From contig NZ_PYWX01000039.1 in NCBI RefSeq assembly GCF_003031675.1, forward strand, positions 1 through 64,000: 64,000 nt of DNA, read 5' to 3'. Positions within the stretch are counted from its first letter, which is position 1; each line of letters opens with the position of its first letter. A program made the translations under genes and the position numbers. The DNA comes from Pseudomonas palleroniana. Lineage in GTDB: Bacteria; Pseudomonadota; Gammaproteobacteria; Pseudomonadales; Pseudomonadaceae. Positions 31,123-40,653 of this stretch are shown piece after piece. Below the pieces are notes generated by a model. That model made no database searches and was not told the origin of the DNA. It saw only the letters and a program-made list of their open reading frames with translations.

Positions 31123-31533
31123 TCAGCTGTTAATCGCTGCCTGCAAGTTTTCTTCGAACTCTGCTTCGAGCGCACCCTCGTCGACTTTGTTGGCCGGCAG
31201 ACTTTTCCCGGCAGCGCGTGGCTTGCCTTGCAGTTTGCCGAACAGGTGCTCCAACGCATGTTCAAGCTTGATGGCTGCACCATCGATCGCCTGCTCCAGC
31301 GTATCGGCTTTATCGCAGACCGAGATCGGTTGATGCCCCTTTGGCCGGGCTTCCAGCCGGCAACTCAAATCATGGGGGCCGGGCTTGTCGCCGTTCTCAT
31401 CGCGCAGGTAAACCTCAACGCGGGTCAGATGTTCTTCATAACGATCAAGCGTGCTCTCAATGGTCGTACGTACCCACTCCTCCAGTCGGATGCTGCTTTC
31501 AATATGGTTATCGCTATTGACTTGGATTTGCAT
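31123..31533 (-). CDS. HPF/RaiA-family ribosome-associated protein
   Basis: A 136-residue protein of the ribosome hibernation factor family. It starts MQIQVNSDNHIESSIRLEEW, has the beta-alpha pattern of RaiA/HPF (TRVEVYLRDENGDKPGPHDLSCRLEAR) and an extra C-terminal tail rich in charged residues. It is not next to rpoN, where the canonical hpf usually lies, so this is a second paralogue. Likely binds the decoding centre region under stress; unproven for this paralogue. Confidence 0.85.
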   Translation of the reverse strand: MQIQVNSDNHIESSIRLEEWVRTTIESTLDRYEEHLTRVEVYLRDENGDKPGPHDLSCRLEARPKGHQPISVCDKADTLEQAIDGAAIKLEHALEHLFGKLQGKPRAAGKSLPANKVDEGALEAEFEENLQAAINS

Positions 31534-31745
31534 AGTTCTTCCCTTATTTCAGCTAGCTCGCGGGAGGTCACAACTGCAACACCGGTGCGGTGAAACCATG
31601 ACCTCTTGATGACACAATTGAGCAGTCAGCGAAACATTTCAACCCCTTTGCAAAGATAAATCCCGCATTACAAATTAAGTCTGACTACGAGCAAAAACGC
31701 TGTTAGGGTGGGGAGTTAGTTAAATCTTCCTACACCTTGCGAACC

Positions 31746-32693
31746 TCACAATTGCCCCTCTCCCAACGGGTGCAATCCGCGAAAAACCTCGGCCTCCTCC
31801 ACCAGCCAATCATGCACCGCACGCACGCCCGGATGGCTCAACGCACCCGGCGCATACAGCAGCACGTAGCGTTTGTGGTTGGGCACGGCGACACCGAAGG
31901 GCACAATCAAGGTGCCGCGTTCCAGCTCGTCATTGAGCAACGTGCGCCGCGCAATCGCCACGCCCATACCCGCGATGGCGGCTTCGATGGTCAGGTGGTT
32001 ACGGTTGAAGGTGTGCCCACGTCGCACATCGGCGAGGTGGTAGCCGATGGCATTCAGGTAAAACTCCCACTCGGCGTATTCATAACTCCCACGCCAGGCC
32101 GTGATGTCGTGCAACAACGGGAAGTGCGCCAGATCCGCCGGTCCGTGTAACGGCGGACGGCCGCGCAGCAGGCTCGGCGCGCACACCGGGAATATCTGCT
32201 CGTCCAGCAGGGCTGTGGATAACAAACCTGGGTAGCTGCCGTCGTTGAGGTCGATCGCCAAGTCAAAGTCGCCCTCGTGCAAGGCAATGCTGCTGTCTTC
32301 GGCGACCATGCGCAGTTGAATATCCGGGAAGCGTTGCTGTAAACGCGGCAAACGCGGGGTCAGCCACTTGCCCAGAAATGATGGAATCGAACGCAGGCGC
32401 AAGGTGCCGCTGATCATGCCCGCGTCCAAGCGCTGCAATTCGGCATCGATGCTGCCGTAAGCCTCCCCCACCGTCGCCGCCAACCGCTGGCCCTCGGCAC
32501 TGAGTTCAACCCCACGCGCCCGGCGATGGAACAGTCGAAACCCCAAGCGCTCCTCCAACTGCCGGATCTGCTGGCTCACCGCCCCCGGCGTGATGTGCAG
32601 TTCTTCAGCGCAGCGGGTGAACGACAGATGCCGTGCCGCACAGGAAAACACGTGCAGCCAGACGTAGGTCTGACCATGGAGGGGGCGGGTCAT
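31746..32693 (-). CDS. LysR-family regulator, GcvA-like, divergent from sdaA
   Basis: A 315-residue regulator with the GcvA/DsdC-type helix-turn-helix (FSCAARHLSFTRCAEELHITPGAVSQQIRQLEERLG). ATG at 32693 is chosen since the family begins just before HTH; a longer start at 32858 would overlap sdaA. It is divergent from the serine dehydratase gene, so control of sdaA-sdaC in response to serine or a related amino acid is likely. Confidence 0.9.
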   Translation of the reverse strand: MTRPLHGQTYVWLHVFSCAARHLSFTRCAEELHITPGAVSQQIRQLEERLGFRLFHRRARGVELSAEGQRLAATVGEAYGSIDAELQRLDAGMISGTLRLRSIPSFLGKWLTPRLPRLQQRFPDIQLRMVAEDSSIALHEGDFDLAIDLNDGSYPGLLSTALLDEQIFPVCAPSLLRGRPPLHGPADLAHFPLLHDITAWRGSYEYAEWEFYLNAIGYHLADVRRGHTFNRNHLTIEAAIAGMGVAIARRTLLNDELERGTLIVPFGVAVPNHKRYVLLYAPGALSHPGVRAVHDWLVEEAEVFRGLHPLGEGQL

Positions 32694-32829
32694 AGCGTTT
32701 AGTCCTGCTAAAGGGTTTCTTAGGATAATTCGTTGGTCAGTGCCGATCCAGAGGATCAGTATCGCGCCAATTGCGCTCGGCCTACAAAAATGGCAGCGAT
32801 TCCTACTCCATTGCTTGTAAGGCTTTAGC

Positions 32830-34206
32830 ATGGCTATCAGTGTTTTCGATCTATTCAAAGTCGGTATCGGCCCCTCCAGCTCTCACACCGTCGGCCCTAT
32901 GCGGGCAGCGGCGAGCTTCGCCCAGGCACTGGTCGACCAACAGTTACTGAGCGCCACACGCCGGGTCGAAGTGCGCCTGTACGGCTCGCTGTCCGCCACC
33001 GGCGTGGGCCACGCCACCGACCGCGCCTGTGTCATGGGCCTGATGGGCGAATGGCCCGACCAGGTCGACCCGACCTCGATCAACGCGCGCATCCAACAGT
33101 TGCGCGAGTCCGGCCGGCTGCTGCTCGCCGGCACCCAGGACATTGCCTTCAATTGGCACTCCGATCTCCTGCTGCTGGACGAAAGCCTGCCTTATCACCC
33201 CAATGCCATGTCGCTGCACGCCTACGGTGAAACCGGCCTGCTGAGCGAGCAAACCTATTATTCGGTGGGCGGCGGCTTCATCATCGACGCGGCTGAAGCG
33301 GCTTCGGGCACTGCACCGACCAGCGATGTGCAATTGCCCTACGACTTTTCCAGCGCGGTCGAACTGCTGGCCCTGTGCAACAAGCACGGCCTGCGGGTTT
33401 CGGAACTGATGATGGCCAATGAACGGGCGTGGCGCAGCGACGAAGCGATCCGCAGCGGCCTGCTGCATATCTGGTCGGTAATGCGCGAATGCGTAGAACA
33501 GGGCCTGCGCGACGAAGGCATTTTGCCGGGTGGCCTGGATGTGCCGCGTCGCGCCGCGAAATTGCACCGCAACCTGCTGGAAATCGGCAAACCGAATGTC
33601 ATCACCTCGACCCTGTCCGCTATGGAATGGGTCAACCTGTTCGCCCTCGCCGTCAACGAAGAAAACGCCGCCGGCGGGCGCATGGTCACGGCGCCGACCA
33701 ATGGCGCGGCGGGGATCATCCCGGCGGTGTTGCATTACTACATGAAGTTCAATGCCAACGCGTCTGACGACGATGTGGTCAATTTCTTCCTGGCCGCCGC
33801 CGCTGTCGGCATTCTGTGCAAGAAAAACGCCTCGATCTCGGGCGCCGAAGTCGGCTGCCAGGGCGAAGTCGGCTCAGCCTGCGCCATGGCCGCCGCCGGG
33901 TTGGCCGAGATCCTCGGCGCCACCCCCGAGCAACTGGAAAACGCCGCCGAAATCGGCCTGGAGCATAACCTGGGCCTGACCTGCGACCCGGTCGGTGGCC
34001 TGGTGCAAGTCCCCTGTATCGAGCGCAACGCCATCGCTGCCGTGAAGGCGATCAACGCCACGCAAATGGCCCTGCGCGGCGACGGCAAACACTTCATCTC
34101 CCTCGACCGGGTGATCCGCACCATGCGCGATACCGGTGCCGATATGCATGACAAATACAAAGAAACTTCACGGGGCGGCCTGGCGGTCAGCTGGGTGGAG
34201 TGCTGA
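32830..34206 (+). CDS. sdaA: L-serine ammonia-lyase, [4Fe-4S] type
   Basis: A 458-residue single-chain enzyme that converts L-serine to pyruvate and ammonia with an iron-sulfur cluster. The beta domain opens with [16 protein letters not shown]; the alpha domain carries [16 protein letters not shown] and [18 protein letters not shown], which hold the cluster cysteines. Full length. The downstream gene is a serine-type transporter, so the pair forms a serine uptake and use operon. Confidence 0.95.
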   Translation: MAISVFDLFKVGIGPSSSHTVGPMRAAASFAQALVDQQLLSATRRVEVRLYGSLSATGVGHATDRACVMGLMGEWPDQVDPTSINARIQQLRESGRLLLAGTQDIAFNWHSDLLLLDESLPYHPNAMSLHAYGETGLLSEQTYYSVGGGFIIDAAEAASGTAPTSDVQLPYDFSSAVELLALCNKHGLRVSELMMANERAWRSDEAIRSGLLHIWSVMRECVEQGLRDEGILPGGLDVPRRAAKLHRNLLEIGKPNVITSTLSAMEWVNLFALAVNEENAAGGRMVTAPTNGAAGIIPAVLHYYMKFNANASDDDVVNFFLAAAAVGILCKKNASISGAEVGCQGEVGSACAMAAAGLAEILGATPEQLENAAEIGLEHNLGLTCDPVGGLVQVPCIERNAIAAVKAINATQMALRGDGKHFISLDRVIRTMRDTGADMHDKYKETSRGGLAVSWVEC

Positions 34207-34267
34207 TCGGAGCACTGCTACCCGCCCCAACGTGAGCCCGCGCAAAAATAATAACGAGGCAATATCG

Positions 34268-35554
34268 ATGACCGATGTACGTACACCTGCCGTAGAAAAC
34301 CCTGCCGTAGAAACAACCGTGACCAGCGGCTGGACGCAACACGACACCACCTGGATGCTCGGCCTTTACGGCACCGCCATCGGCGCGGGCACCTTGTTCC
34401 TGCCGATCAACGCGGGCGTCGGCGGCTTCTGGCCGCTGATCGTGCTGGCGCTGCTGGCGTTCCCGATGACCTTCTTCGCCCACCGTGGGCTGACGCGCTT
34501 TGTGTTGTCGGGCAAATCCGGCGACATCACCGAAGTTGTCGAAGAACATTTCGGCGTCGGCGCGGGCAAGCTGATCACCCTGCTGTATTTCTTTGCGATT
34601 TTCCCGATTTTGCTGGTGTACAGCGTGGCGCTGACCAACACCCTCGGCAGCTTCATGGAGCACCAGTTGCACATGACGCCACCACCGCGGGCAGTCCTGT
34701 CACTGGTGCTGATCCTCGGCCTGATGGCCATTGTGCGCTGCGGCCAAGGCGTGATCGTCAAAGCCATGAGCGTGCTGGTGTACCCCTTTGTCGCCGCGCT
34801 GTTGCTGCTCGCGTTCAGCCTGATCCCCAACTGGAACGGCGCGTTTTTCGCCTCGGCCGGGGATGGCATGCCAATGCCGCTGTTCTTCAAGACCCTGTGG
34901 CTGGCGATTCCGGTGATGGTGTTTTCCTTCAACCACTCACCGATCATTTCCGCGTTTGCCGTTGATCAAAAGCGCGTCTATGGCGCCCAGGCCGAGCGCA
35001 AAAGCGGCGGGATCCTCGCCACCGCCCACGGCATGATGGTGCTGACAGTGATGTTCTTCTGCTTCAGCTGCGTGCTGGCTCTGTCGCCGGCCGACCTGGC
35101 GGCCGCCAAGGCGCAGAACATTTCGATCCTGTCGTACCTGGCCAACCATTTCCAAACGCCGGTCATCGCCTACGCCGCGCCGTTGATTGCGCTGGTGGCG
35201 ATCACCAAATCCTTCCTGGGCCACTACATCGGTGCCAGTGAAGGCTTCCAGGGCCTGATCGTCAAATCCTTGCGCGGGCGTAACCGTTCGATGTCGTCCA
35301 AGGCGCTGGAACGTTGCACCGCAGTGTTCATGGTACTGACCTGCTGGGCCGTGGCGACCTTCAACCCCAGCATCCTGGGCATGATCGAAACCATGGGTGG
35401 ACCGATCATTGCCTGCCTGTTGTTCCTGATGCCGATGTACGCGATCCGCCGCGTACCCTCTCTGCGCCAGTATTCGGGCCAGTTGTCGAATGGGTTTGTG
35501 GTGGTGATCGGGTTGATTGCGCTTTCGGCGATCGTTTTCTCGGTACTGCCCTGA
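34268..35554 (+). CDS. sdaC: HAAAP-family serine transporter, SdaC-like
   Basis: A 428-residue permease with about 11 membrane segments, of the hydroxy/aromatic amino acid permease family. Features are GLYGTAIGAGTLFLPINAGVGGFWP near the N-terminus and FSFNHSPIISAFA in the middle, both typical of SdaC/YhaO. The start MTDVRTP at 34268 follows AACGAGG. Sixty-one bases after sdaA. Serine is the best-guess substrate from context. Confidence 0.88.
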   Translation: MTDVRTPAVENPAVETTVTSGWTQHDTTWMLGLYGTAIGAGTLFLPINAGVGGFWPLIVLALLAFPMTFFAHRGLTRFVLSGKSGDITEVVEEHFGVGAGKLITLLYFFAIFPILLVYSVALTNTLGSFMEHQLHMTPPPRAVLSLVLILGLMAIVRCGQGVIVKAMSVLVYPFVAALLLLAFSLIPNWNGAFFASAGDGMPMPLFFKTLWLAIPVMVFSFNHSPIISAFAVDQKRVYGAQAERKSGGILATAHGMMVLTVMFFCFSCVLALSPADLAAAKAQNISILSYLANHFQTPVIAYAAPLIALVAITKSFLGHYIGASEGFQGLIVKSLRGRNRSMSSKALERCTAVFMVLTCWAVATFNPSILGMIETMGGPIIACLLFLMPMYAIRRVPSLRQYSGQLSNGFVVVIGLIALSAIVFSVLP

Positions 35555-35590
35555 AACAGGTCACCGCTCTCAAAGACACCCCTAGATGAC

Positions 35591-35680
35591 TGTGGGAGGG
35601 GGCTTGCTCCCGATGAGCGGTGTGTCAGCCAATAAATACTCGGCTGAATGACCGCCATCGGGAGCAAGCCCCCTCCCACA
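35591..35680. repeat. REPIN after the serine transporter gene
   Basis: Perfect outer arms tgtgggagggggcttgctccc and its complement. It takes up most of the first half of the 300-base gap before the DUF3509 gene; the rest (35681-35854) shows no clear site. Confidence 0.92.
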
Positions 35681-35854
35681 TAAGGACCGCATTGTTTGTC
35701 AGATCGCTGTACGGCACGCCCTTTGCTGTACAGCTCATGAGGTAAACGGATTTTGTAAAACCTCAGCGACGGAGTGGCCGGTGGTCAGGCAACGCGAACT
35801 ATTCCCGACACCGGTCGTCAATGACTGCATGTTCCTATCAGGCGGTAACGCACC

Positions 35855-36172
35855 ATGGACAATCCTTTTCAGATCATCACGGACACTTTCAGCCCCGATT
35901 ACCGCGTCAACCTGAGCATCCAACGGCTCGACGGCAGCATCATGCTCACCCTCTCGAACGAAACGGGCGTGGTGGCCAAACGCATGATCAGTGCCGAACA
36001 ACGCAACGATCCGCAGCGGCTCAAGCGGCTGGTGCAAAGCATTCAGTTCGGCATTGCCATAGAGCAGGGCCATAGCGCCATGGAGATCCTGGCGATGATG
36101 ACGGACGGCGACAGCCACAAACTTCTGCAGCGCCCGCCCGCCCGTCCCCTGCCCTTCAGCGTCGGGCTCTAG
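35855..36172 (+). CDS. DUF3509 domain protein, function unknown
   Basis: A 105-residue soluble protein found widely in pseudomonads. The family sequence SIQRLDGSIMLTLSNETGVVAKRMIS and RLVQSIQFGIAIEQG is present. No signal peptide, membrane segment or catalytic motif. Its stop overlaps the psiE stop by four bases, convergent. Function not known. Confidence 0.85.
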   Translation: MDNPFQIITDTFSPDYRVNLSIQRLDGSIMLTLSNETGVVAKRMISAEQRNDPQRLKRLVQSIQFGIAIEQGHSAMEILAMMTDGDSHKLLQRPPARPLPFSVGL

Positions 36173-36657
36173 AGTTCGCCCTTCTCGGTTTCCTGGCTCG
36201 CCTCGCCTTTGTGACGCGGGCCTTCAACCTTCACCGACGGGAATGCCGACGAGGCATATCGAACGACCATGATCGAAAACGCCAACAGCAGAATACCGCC
36301 GCACAGGTAGATGATGCCGATGTCCGGCGGGTTGTGGTGCGATACGTTGGAGATCAACAGGCGCGTCAGCGCAGTGATCGCCACGTAGATCAGGAAGCGC
36401 ACCGGCATGTGGTTGGTCTTGAAATAGATCCCGACCATCGCGCCCAATTCCAGGTAGATGAACAGCAGCAAGATGTCATCGATCTTGATATGCCCGTTCT
36501 CCAACATCCCGAGAAACTCCATCACCGCCGCCCAGGCGGTCACCGCACCAATGGCGAACAACGCCAGGTAATGGAATGTCTCGACAAACAGGTTGCCCAG
36601 GGATTCGGCCAGCCCATGGACGTTCTGGCGCAGCCTTTCAGCCCAGTTGATTTTCAC
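36169..36657 (-). CDS. psiE: PsiE-like inner-membrane protein
   Basis: A 162-residue protein with four membrane segments and the PsiE signature (FHYLALFAIGAVTAWAAVMEF and DILLLFIYLELGAMVGIYFKTNHMPVRFLIYVAITALTR). E. coli PsiE is induced by phosphate starvation; no Pho box was recognised here. The C-terminal tail is charged and probably cytoplasmic. Molecular role unknown. Confidence 0.88.
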   Translation of the reverse strand: MKINWAERLRQNVHGLAESLGNLFVETFHYLALFAIGAVTAWAAVMEFLGMLENGHIKIDDILLLFIYLELGAMVGIYFKTNHMPVRFLIYVAITALTRLLISNVSHHNPPDIGIIYLCGGILLLAFSIMVVRYASSAFPSVKVEGPRHKGEASQETEKGEL

Positions 36658-36845
36658 GATGATGTTTCCTTAGGTCGGCTCGACCGGATAATGCGAGTTG
36701 AACGTGACGGTTGTTCTGCATGCAGAAAAAAGGCCAGCGGCAGCTATAAGATGATGGCGGCGTGATATGAGGCACTGCAAACCTGGCTTTTCGGGCTACA
36801 TTAAAAAACTGCTACCCAAACCCCACGGTTTGGCTTAACCTTTAG

Positions 36846-36861
36846 CTGTATATAAATACAG
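36846..36861. promoter_or_regulatory. LexA (SOS) box of yebG
   Basis: CTGTATATAAATACAG differs from the ideal CTGTATATATATACAG at one base. It lies about 44 bases before the yebG start, so LexA would block the promoter. Confidence 0.93.
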
Positions 36862-36904
36862 TAGTCGCAATAGACAACTATCGTGAAGGCATGTGAGGTG
36901 GTGA

Positions 36905-37165
36905 ATGGCCGTCGAAGTGGTATACCGCAGCAGCCGAGATCTGGAGCGTTTGTTCATGGATAAAGCCGAAGCTGACCGTCATGACAAGATGCTTGAACTC
37001 GCTGAGTTGCTCGCAGAAGTGTTGCAAAAGGCCGTGCCGTCCCTGAGCGAGCAGCAAGTGGAAGAAGCCGGGATCTACATGGCGAAGAACCGCGATGTGT
37101 TTGCCAAGGCGTTCAAGAGCCAGCCGGATGCACTGTCCGAGTTGCTGAACCCTGCAACGGAATGA
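36905..37165 (+). CDS. yebG: YebG-family SOS-induced protein
   Basis: An 86-residue protein matching YebG (MAVEVVYRSSRDLERLFMDKAEADRHDKMLELAE). In E. coli it is LexA-controlled and DNA-damage induced, with no known biochemical function. Here a near-perfect LexA box precedes it and GAGGTGGTGA supplies the ribosome site. Ends at a strong terminator. Confidence 0.93.
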   Translation: MAVEVVYRSSRDLERLFMDKAEADRHDKMLELAELLAEVLQKAVPSLSEQQVEEAGIYMAKNRDVFAKAFKSQPDALSELLNPATE

Positions 37166-37179
37166 AGTCCGAATTGAAC

Positions 37180-37210
37180 AGGCCCTGAGTCACTGGCTCA
37201 GGGCCTTTTT
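37180..37210 (+). terminator. Rho-independent terminator after yebG
   Basis: aggccctgag pairs with ctcagggcct around tcactgg, followed by TTTT. It ends just before the 3' end of the convergent dehydrogenase gene. Confidence 0.92.
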
Positions 37211-37220
37211 AATGCCTGGG

Positions 37221-38243
37221 CTATTTATACAGCAGACGCTCGGCCAGCTCATCGGCAACCCGTGCCGGGGAACGTTTTTCGGCTTGGGCGTGGGCGAAGA
37301 TTTCGGTCAGGCGCCTGCCTATGTTTGACAGATGGGCCGTGATATCCGCCAACTCGGCGCCGTGGTGCTTGAGAGCGACGTAGATCAGGCCGCCGGAGTT
37401 GATCACGTAGTCGGGGGCGTAGAGGATGCCTCGCCCTTCCAGTTGGTCGGCGATCTCCAGGTTGGTCAGTTGCGCGCTGGCGGAACCGGCCACAGCGGCG
37501 CAACGCAGTTGGCCAACCGTATGGCGATTGAACACCGCGCCGACGCCGCAGGGCGCGAGAATATCGCAAGGGGTGCTGAGCAAGGCATCGTTGGCGATGG
37601 GGTGCGCGCCAAGTTGTTCCATGGCCAGTTGGACCTTGCCATGATCGATGTCGCTGACCAACAGCTCGGCACCGGCCGCGTGCAGTTGCTCGGCCAAGGC
37701 ATACCCCACGTTGCCCAGCCCTTGCACCGCCACGCGCAAGCCTTCGAGGTTATCGCTGCCCAGGCGGGCCATGGCGGTGGTGCGGATACCGGTAAACACT
37801 CCCATGGCCGCGTGCGGCGCGGGGTCGCCGGCGGCGGTGGTGCTGGTGACGAAGCGCGTGTGCTGGGCAATGCAGTCCATATCGGCAACCGAGGTGCCGC
37901 TGTCGATGGCGGTAATGAAGCGGCCGTCGAGTTTTTCGATGCAGCGGCCAAAGGCTTCGAACAAGGCGGCGCGGCTTTCCACGTGCACGGGGCGGATGAT
38001 CACCGCCGTACCGCCGCCTACCGGCAGGCCGGCCAGGGCGGCTTTGTAGCTCATGCCTTGGGCCAGGCGCGCGGCATCCGCCACGGCACTTTGATCGTCG
38101 GGGTACGTCAGGTAACGACAGCCGCCCAAGGCCGGCCCCAGGCGACTGTTGTGGATGGCGATGATCGCCTTCAGACCGGTCACCGGGTCGACGCTCAGGT
38201 GCAGCGATTCAAGGCGGGTGCTGTGCATGAGCGCAAACATCAA
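37221..38243 (-). CDS. ldh: Leucine dehydrogenase-family protein with catalytic lysine replaced
   Basis: A 340-residue member of the Glu/Leu/Phe/Val dehydrogenase family, NAD-dependent enzymes that deaminate branched-chain amino acids. The substrate lysine in MSYK (Lys67) is present, as are AIDSGTS and the Rossmann motif GLGNVGYALAEQL. The second conserved lysine, in GG(G/A)K, is Thr79 here: codon ACG at 38007-38009, one base away from AAG. In the Bacillus enzyme this is the catalytic Lys80. So the protein may be inactive or altered, or this is a sequencing error. Otherwise full length with no frame disruption. Confidence 0.88.
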   Translation of the reverse strand: MMFALMHSTRLESLHLSVDPVTGLKAIIAIHNSRLGPALGGCRYLTYPDDQSAVADAARLAQGMSYKAALAGLPVGGGTAVIIRPVHVESRAALFEAFGRCIEKLDGRFITAIDSGTSVADMDCIAQHTRFVTSTTAAGDPAPHAAMGVFTGIRTTAMARLGSDNLEGLRVAVQGLGNVGYALAEQLHAAGAELLVSDIDHGKVQLAMEQLGAHPIANDALLSTPCDILAPCGVGAVFNRHTVGQLRCAAVAGSASAQLTNLEIADQLEGRGILYAPDYVINSGGLIYVALKHHGAELADITAHLSNIGRRLTEIFAHAQAEKRSPARVADELAERLLYK

Positions 38244-38427
38244 TGAGCTCCCGAATCACTTCTGGTAGTGGCCCAAGTATAGGCTTGCGGTAGAAAAATG
38301 CTGGACTGCACTGGAATAAGGCTCACGGTTTTGCAGGCCCTAAGACATAAGACAGTAGGATATTTCTCAAGACGCTGGACGAAAATTCACAGCAAGGCTA
38401 AAACGAGGGCATCCGCCGGAGAAAGCA

Positions 38428-39231
38428 ATGAATCCCCGCCAAGCCTTTTTCGCCTGCCTGGACCGCTCTCCCCCCGCGCTGTTTGAAGCGGCGTTGTGGA
38501 TTGCCGCCGAGCACGATCCCGCCGTGCAGCCGTTGCTCATCCTGCAAGACGTCACCGTGCTGCAACAACAGGTCGCGCTGGGCATGCCCATGTTACCCGC
38601 TGACGAACTGGGTCAACCCCTGTTGCGGCGCTTGAACGACCTGGGATTCGCCCAGGACGAATTCACCCCGCTGCGCCCCGCCGCCGCCCTGCTGGACAAG
38701 GTACTGCAACGCAAGCGCGGGCAACCCTTGGCCATGGCGCTGATCGCACTGGAAATCGCGCGACGCCTGGACATCCCCTTGGTGGGCGTGAATTTCCCGG
38801 GGCATTTTCTGTTGCGGGTGCCCGGCGCCGACCATCTGCTGGACCCCTGTGGCGGTCGGCGTCTGTACCCCAATGACTGCCGCGAACTGCTGCAACGTCA
38901 ATATGGGCCGAATCTCAAGTTGCAGGCTGAACACCTGAACACCGCTGAACCACGCTCGATCCTGCAACGGCTGTCACGCAACCTGCGCCAGCTGCACCTC
39001 TCCAATGATGCCCCGCTCGACGCCTTGATCGATGCCGAGCGCGTGCTGGAACTGGGCAATGCCAGCGCCGCCGACTACCTGGCCCGGGCCAGCCTGTATC
39101 AGCGCCTGGACTGCCCGAATGCCGAGCGCTTTGACCTGGAACATGCCCTGCTGCTCAGCGAAGACCCGATCCAGCGCCTGCGCCTGACCGAGCGGCTGGG
39201 GCATCTGCCGCCCAACACGGTGGTGCATTAA
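38428..39231 (+). CDS. SirB1 family protein (transglutaminase-like/TPR)
   Basis: A 267-residue protein of the SirB1/YchA family. It has an N-terminal transglutaminase-like fold (LLDKVLQRKRGQPLAMALIALEIARRLDIPLVGVNFPGHFLLRV), where the conserved His is in FPGHFL, and a C-terminal TPR-like helical part (ADYLARASLYQRLDCPNAERFDLEHAL). Function is not established. Its stop overlaps the convergent MFS gene by four bases. Confidence 0.85.
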   Translation: MNPRQAFFACLDRSPPALFEAALWIAAEHDPAVQPLLILQDVTVLQQQVALGMPMLPADELGQPLLRRLNDLGFAQDEFTPLRPAAALLDKVLQRKRGQPLAMALIALEIARRLDIPLVGVNFPGHFLLRVPGADHLLDPCGGRRLYPNDCRELLQRQYGPNLKLQAEHLNTAEPRSILQRLSRNLRQLHLSNDAPLDALIDAERVLELGNASAADYLARASLYQRLDCPNAERFDLEHALLLSEDPIQRLRLTERLGHLPPNTVVH

Positions 39232-40595
39232 GCCCCCGGTGCCTTGAGGATATCCGTCTGCAACGGGCTCTTGGGCACGCTGACGACAGGCGAACGTACC
39301 TGAATGATCAGCAACGCGGCGATCACCGCCGGAATCGCGCAGAAGAAGAAAATCTGCTGTACCGGAATATGCATCGCCAACAGCAGGCTGCCGAACAGCG
39401 GCCCCAGGATCGAGCCGAATCGTCCCACCCCCAAGGCCCAGCCGGTGCCGGTAGCACGCACATGGGCCGGGTAGAAGTTGCTGGCGAAGGCATTGAGCGT
39501 CAGTTGCCCGCCGATGATGCAGAAACCGGCGGCGAACACGCAGGCCACCAGATAACGCGGGTTGGCATGGTTCAGCCCCAACAGGACGGTGCACAGCGCA
39601 GCCGCCGCCAATACGCCGGACAACAGCCGCACCTTGCTTTTCAGGCGGTCGGCGAACCAGGCCATGCCGATGGCACCCAGGGTGCCGGCAAACAGGAACA
39701 TCGACGTCACCAGATTGGCTTCTTTCAAGGCCAGGCCACTTTCCAGCAGCAGCGACGGCAGCCAACTGATCATGAAGTACAAGAGGATCAAGCTGACAAA
39801 AAAGGTCGCCCAGAGCAGCAGGGTCGGGCGCGCATAGCCGTTGCGGAACAACTCCAGCACCGTCAGCTTGCTCCCCTCCTCCCGCTGGCTTTCGGCCGCG
39901 CTGGCCAGTGGTGGCTGCCAGCCGGGCAGCATGCGCGCCGTGACCTTTTGCAAGCGCGCATAGGGCGGTGCGTCACGCAACAGGCGCGGCAGGGATTCGG
40001 GCAGCAGCCACACCAGGAAGGGGAACAGCAGCAACGGCGTGACGCCGCCCGCCAGGAACACCGCCTGCCAGCCAAAGCCTTCGATAAACCCCGCCGCAAC
40101 GAACCCACCCGCCGCGCCGCCGAACGAAAAACCGCACGCGGCCAACGTCACCATCAAGGTGCGCAAACGGGGTGGGGAGTATTCCGACATCAACGCCATG
40201 GCACTCGGCATCGCACCGCCCATGCCAATCCCGCAGATAAAGCGCGCGGCCATCAGCGTCGTCAGGGAGTTGGCAAACACCATCAACACCGTGAGGCTGG
40301 CGTAGATCAGCACGCAACCCAGCAGGATGCGCCGCACGCCAAACCGGTCGGCCAGCGGCGTCACCAGCAGCGAGCCCAACGTCAGGCCCAACAGGTTGGC
40401 ACTGAATACCGGGCCGAACGCAGCTTTTTCCAAGCCCCAATCCTTGGCCAAGGCCGGTACCACGTAACCCAACACCTGAGCGTCGTAGCCGTCGGTCACC
40501 AGCAACAGCGCCAGCAGCAGGAGAATCAACCACTGATAGTTCGACACCGGACGGGCATCGAGTGCCGCACGAAAGCTGGCAATCTGATTGTGCAT
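39228..40595 (-). CDS. MFS transporter, aromatic acid:H+ symporter (AAHS) family
   Basis: A 455-residue permease with 12 membrane segments. The AAHS signature DGYDAQVLGYVVPALAKDWG near residue 35 and motif A-like TPLADRFGVRRILLG identify the family of PcaK and MhpT, which take up aromatic acids. It lies on the same strand downstream of hmgA-fahA-maiA, separated by a composite repeat, so uptake of homogentisate, 4-hydroxyphenylpyruvate or a relative is a fair guess. Confidence 0.88.
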   Translation of the reverse strand: MHNQIASFRAALDARPVSNYQWLILLLLALLLVTDGYDAQVLGYVVPALAKDWGLEKAAFGPVFSANLLGLTLGSLLVTPLADRFGVRRILLGCVLIYASLTVLMVFANSLTTLMAARFICGIGMGGAMPSAMALMSEYSPPRLRTLMVTLAACGFSFGGAAGGFVAAGFIEGFGWQAVFLAGGVTPLLLFPFLVWLLPESLPRLLRDAPPYARLQKVTARMLPGWQPPLASAAESQREEGSKLTVLELFRNGYARPTLLLWATFFVSLILLYFMISWLPSLLLESGLALKEANLVTSMFLFAGTLGAIGMAWFADRLKSKVRLLSGVLAAAALCTVLLGLNHANPRYLVACVFAAGFCIIGGQLTLNAFASNFYPAHVRATGTGWALGVGRFGSILGPLFGSLLLAMHIPVQQIFFFCAIPAVIAALLIIQVRSPVVSVPKSPLQTDILKAPGA

Positions 40596-40653
40596 CGCAA
40601 GGTCCCTTTATTTTTTTATGTGGGCAACTTCGACCCAATGTGGAAGGGCGCGA

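Noticed and set aside
35591..35680. REPIN arrays as a CRISPR array
   Set aside because: The repeats are inverted pairs scattered singly between genes, without regular spacers or cas genes.
36658..36904. A Pho box for psiE
   Set aside because: No pair of CTGTCAT-like repeats was found in the upstream region.
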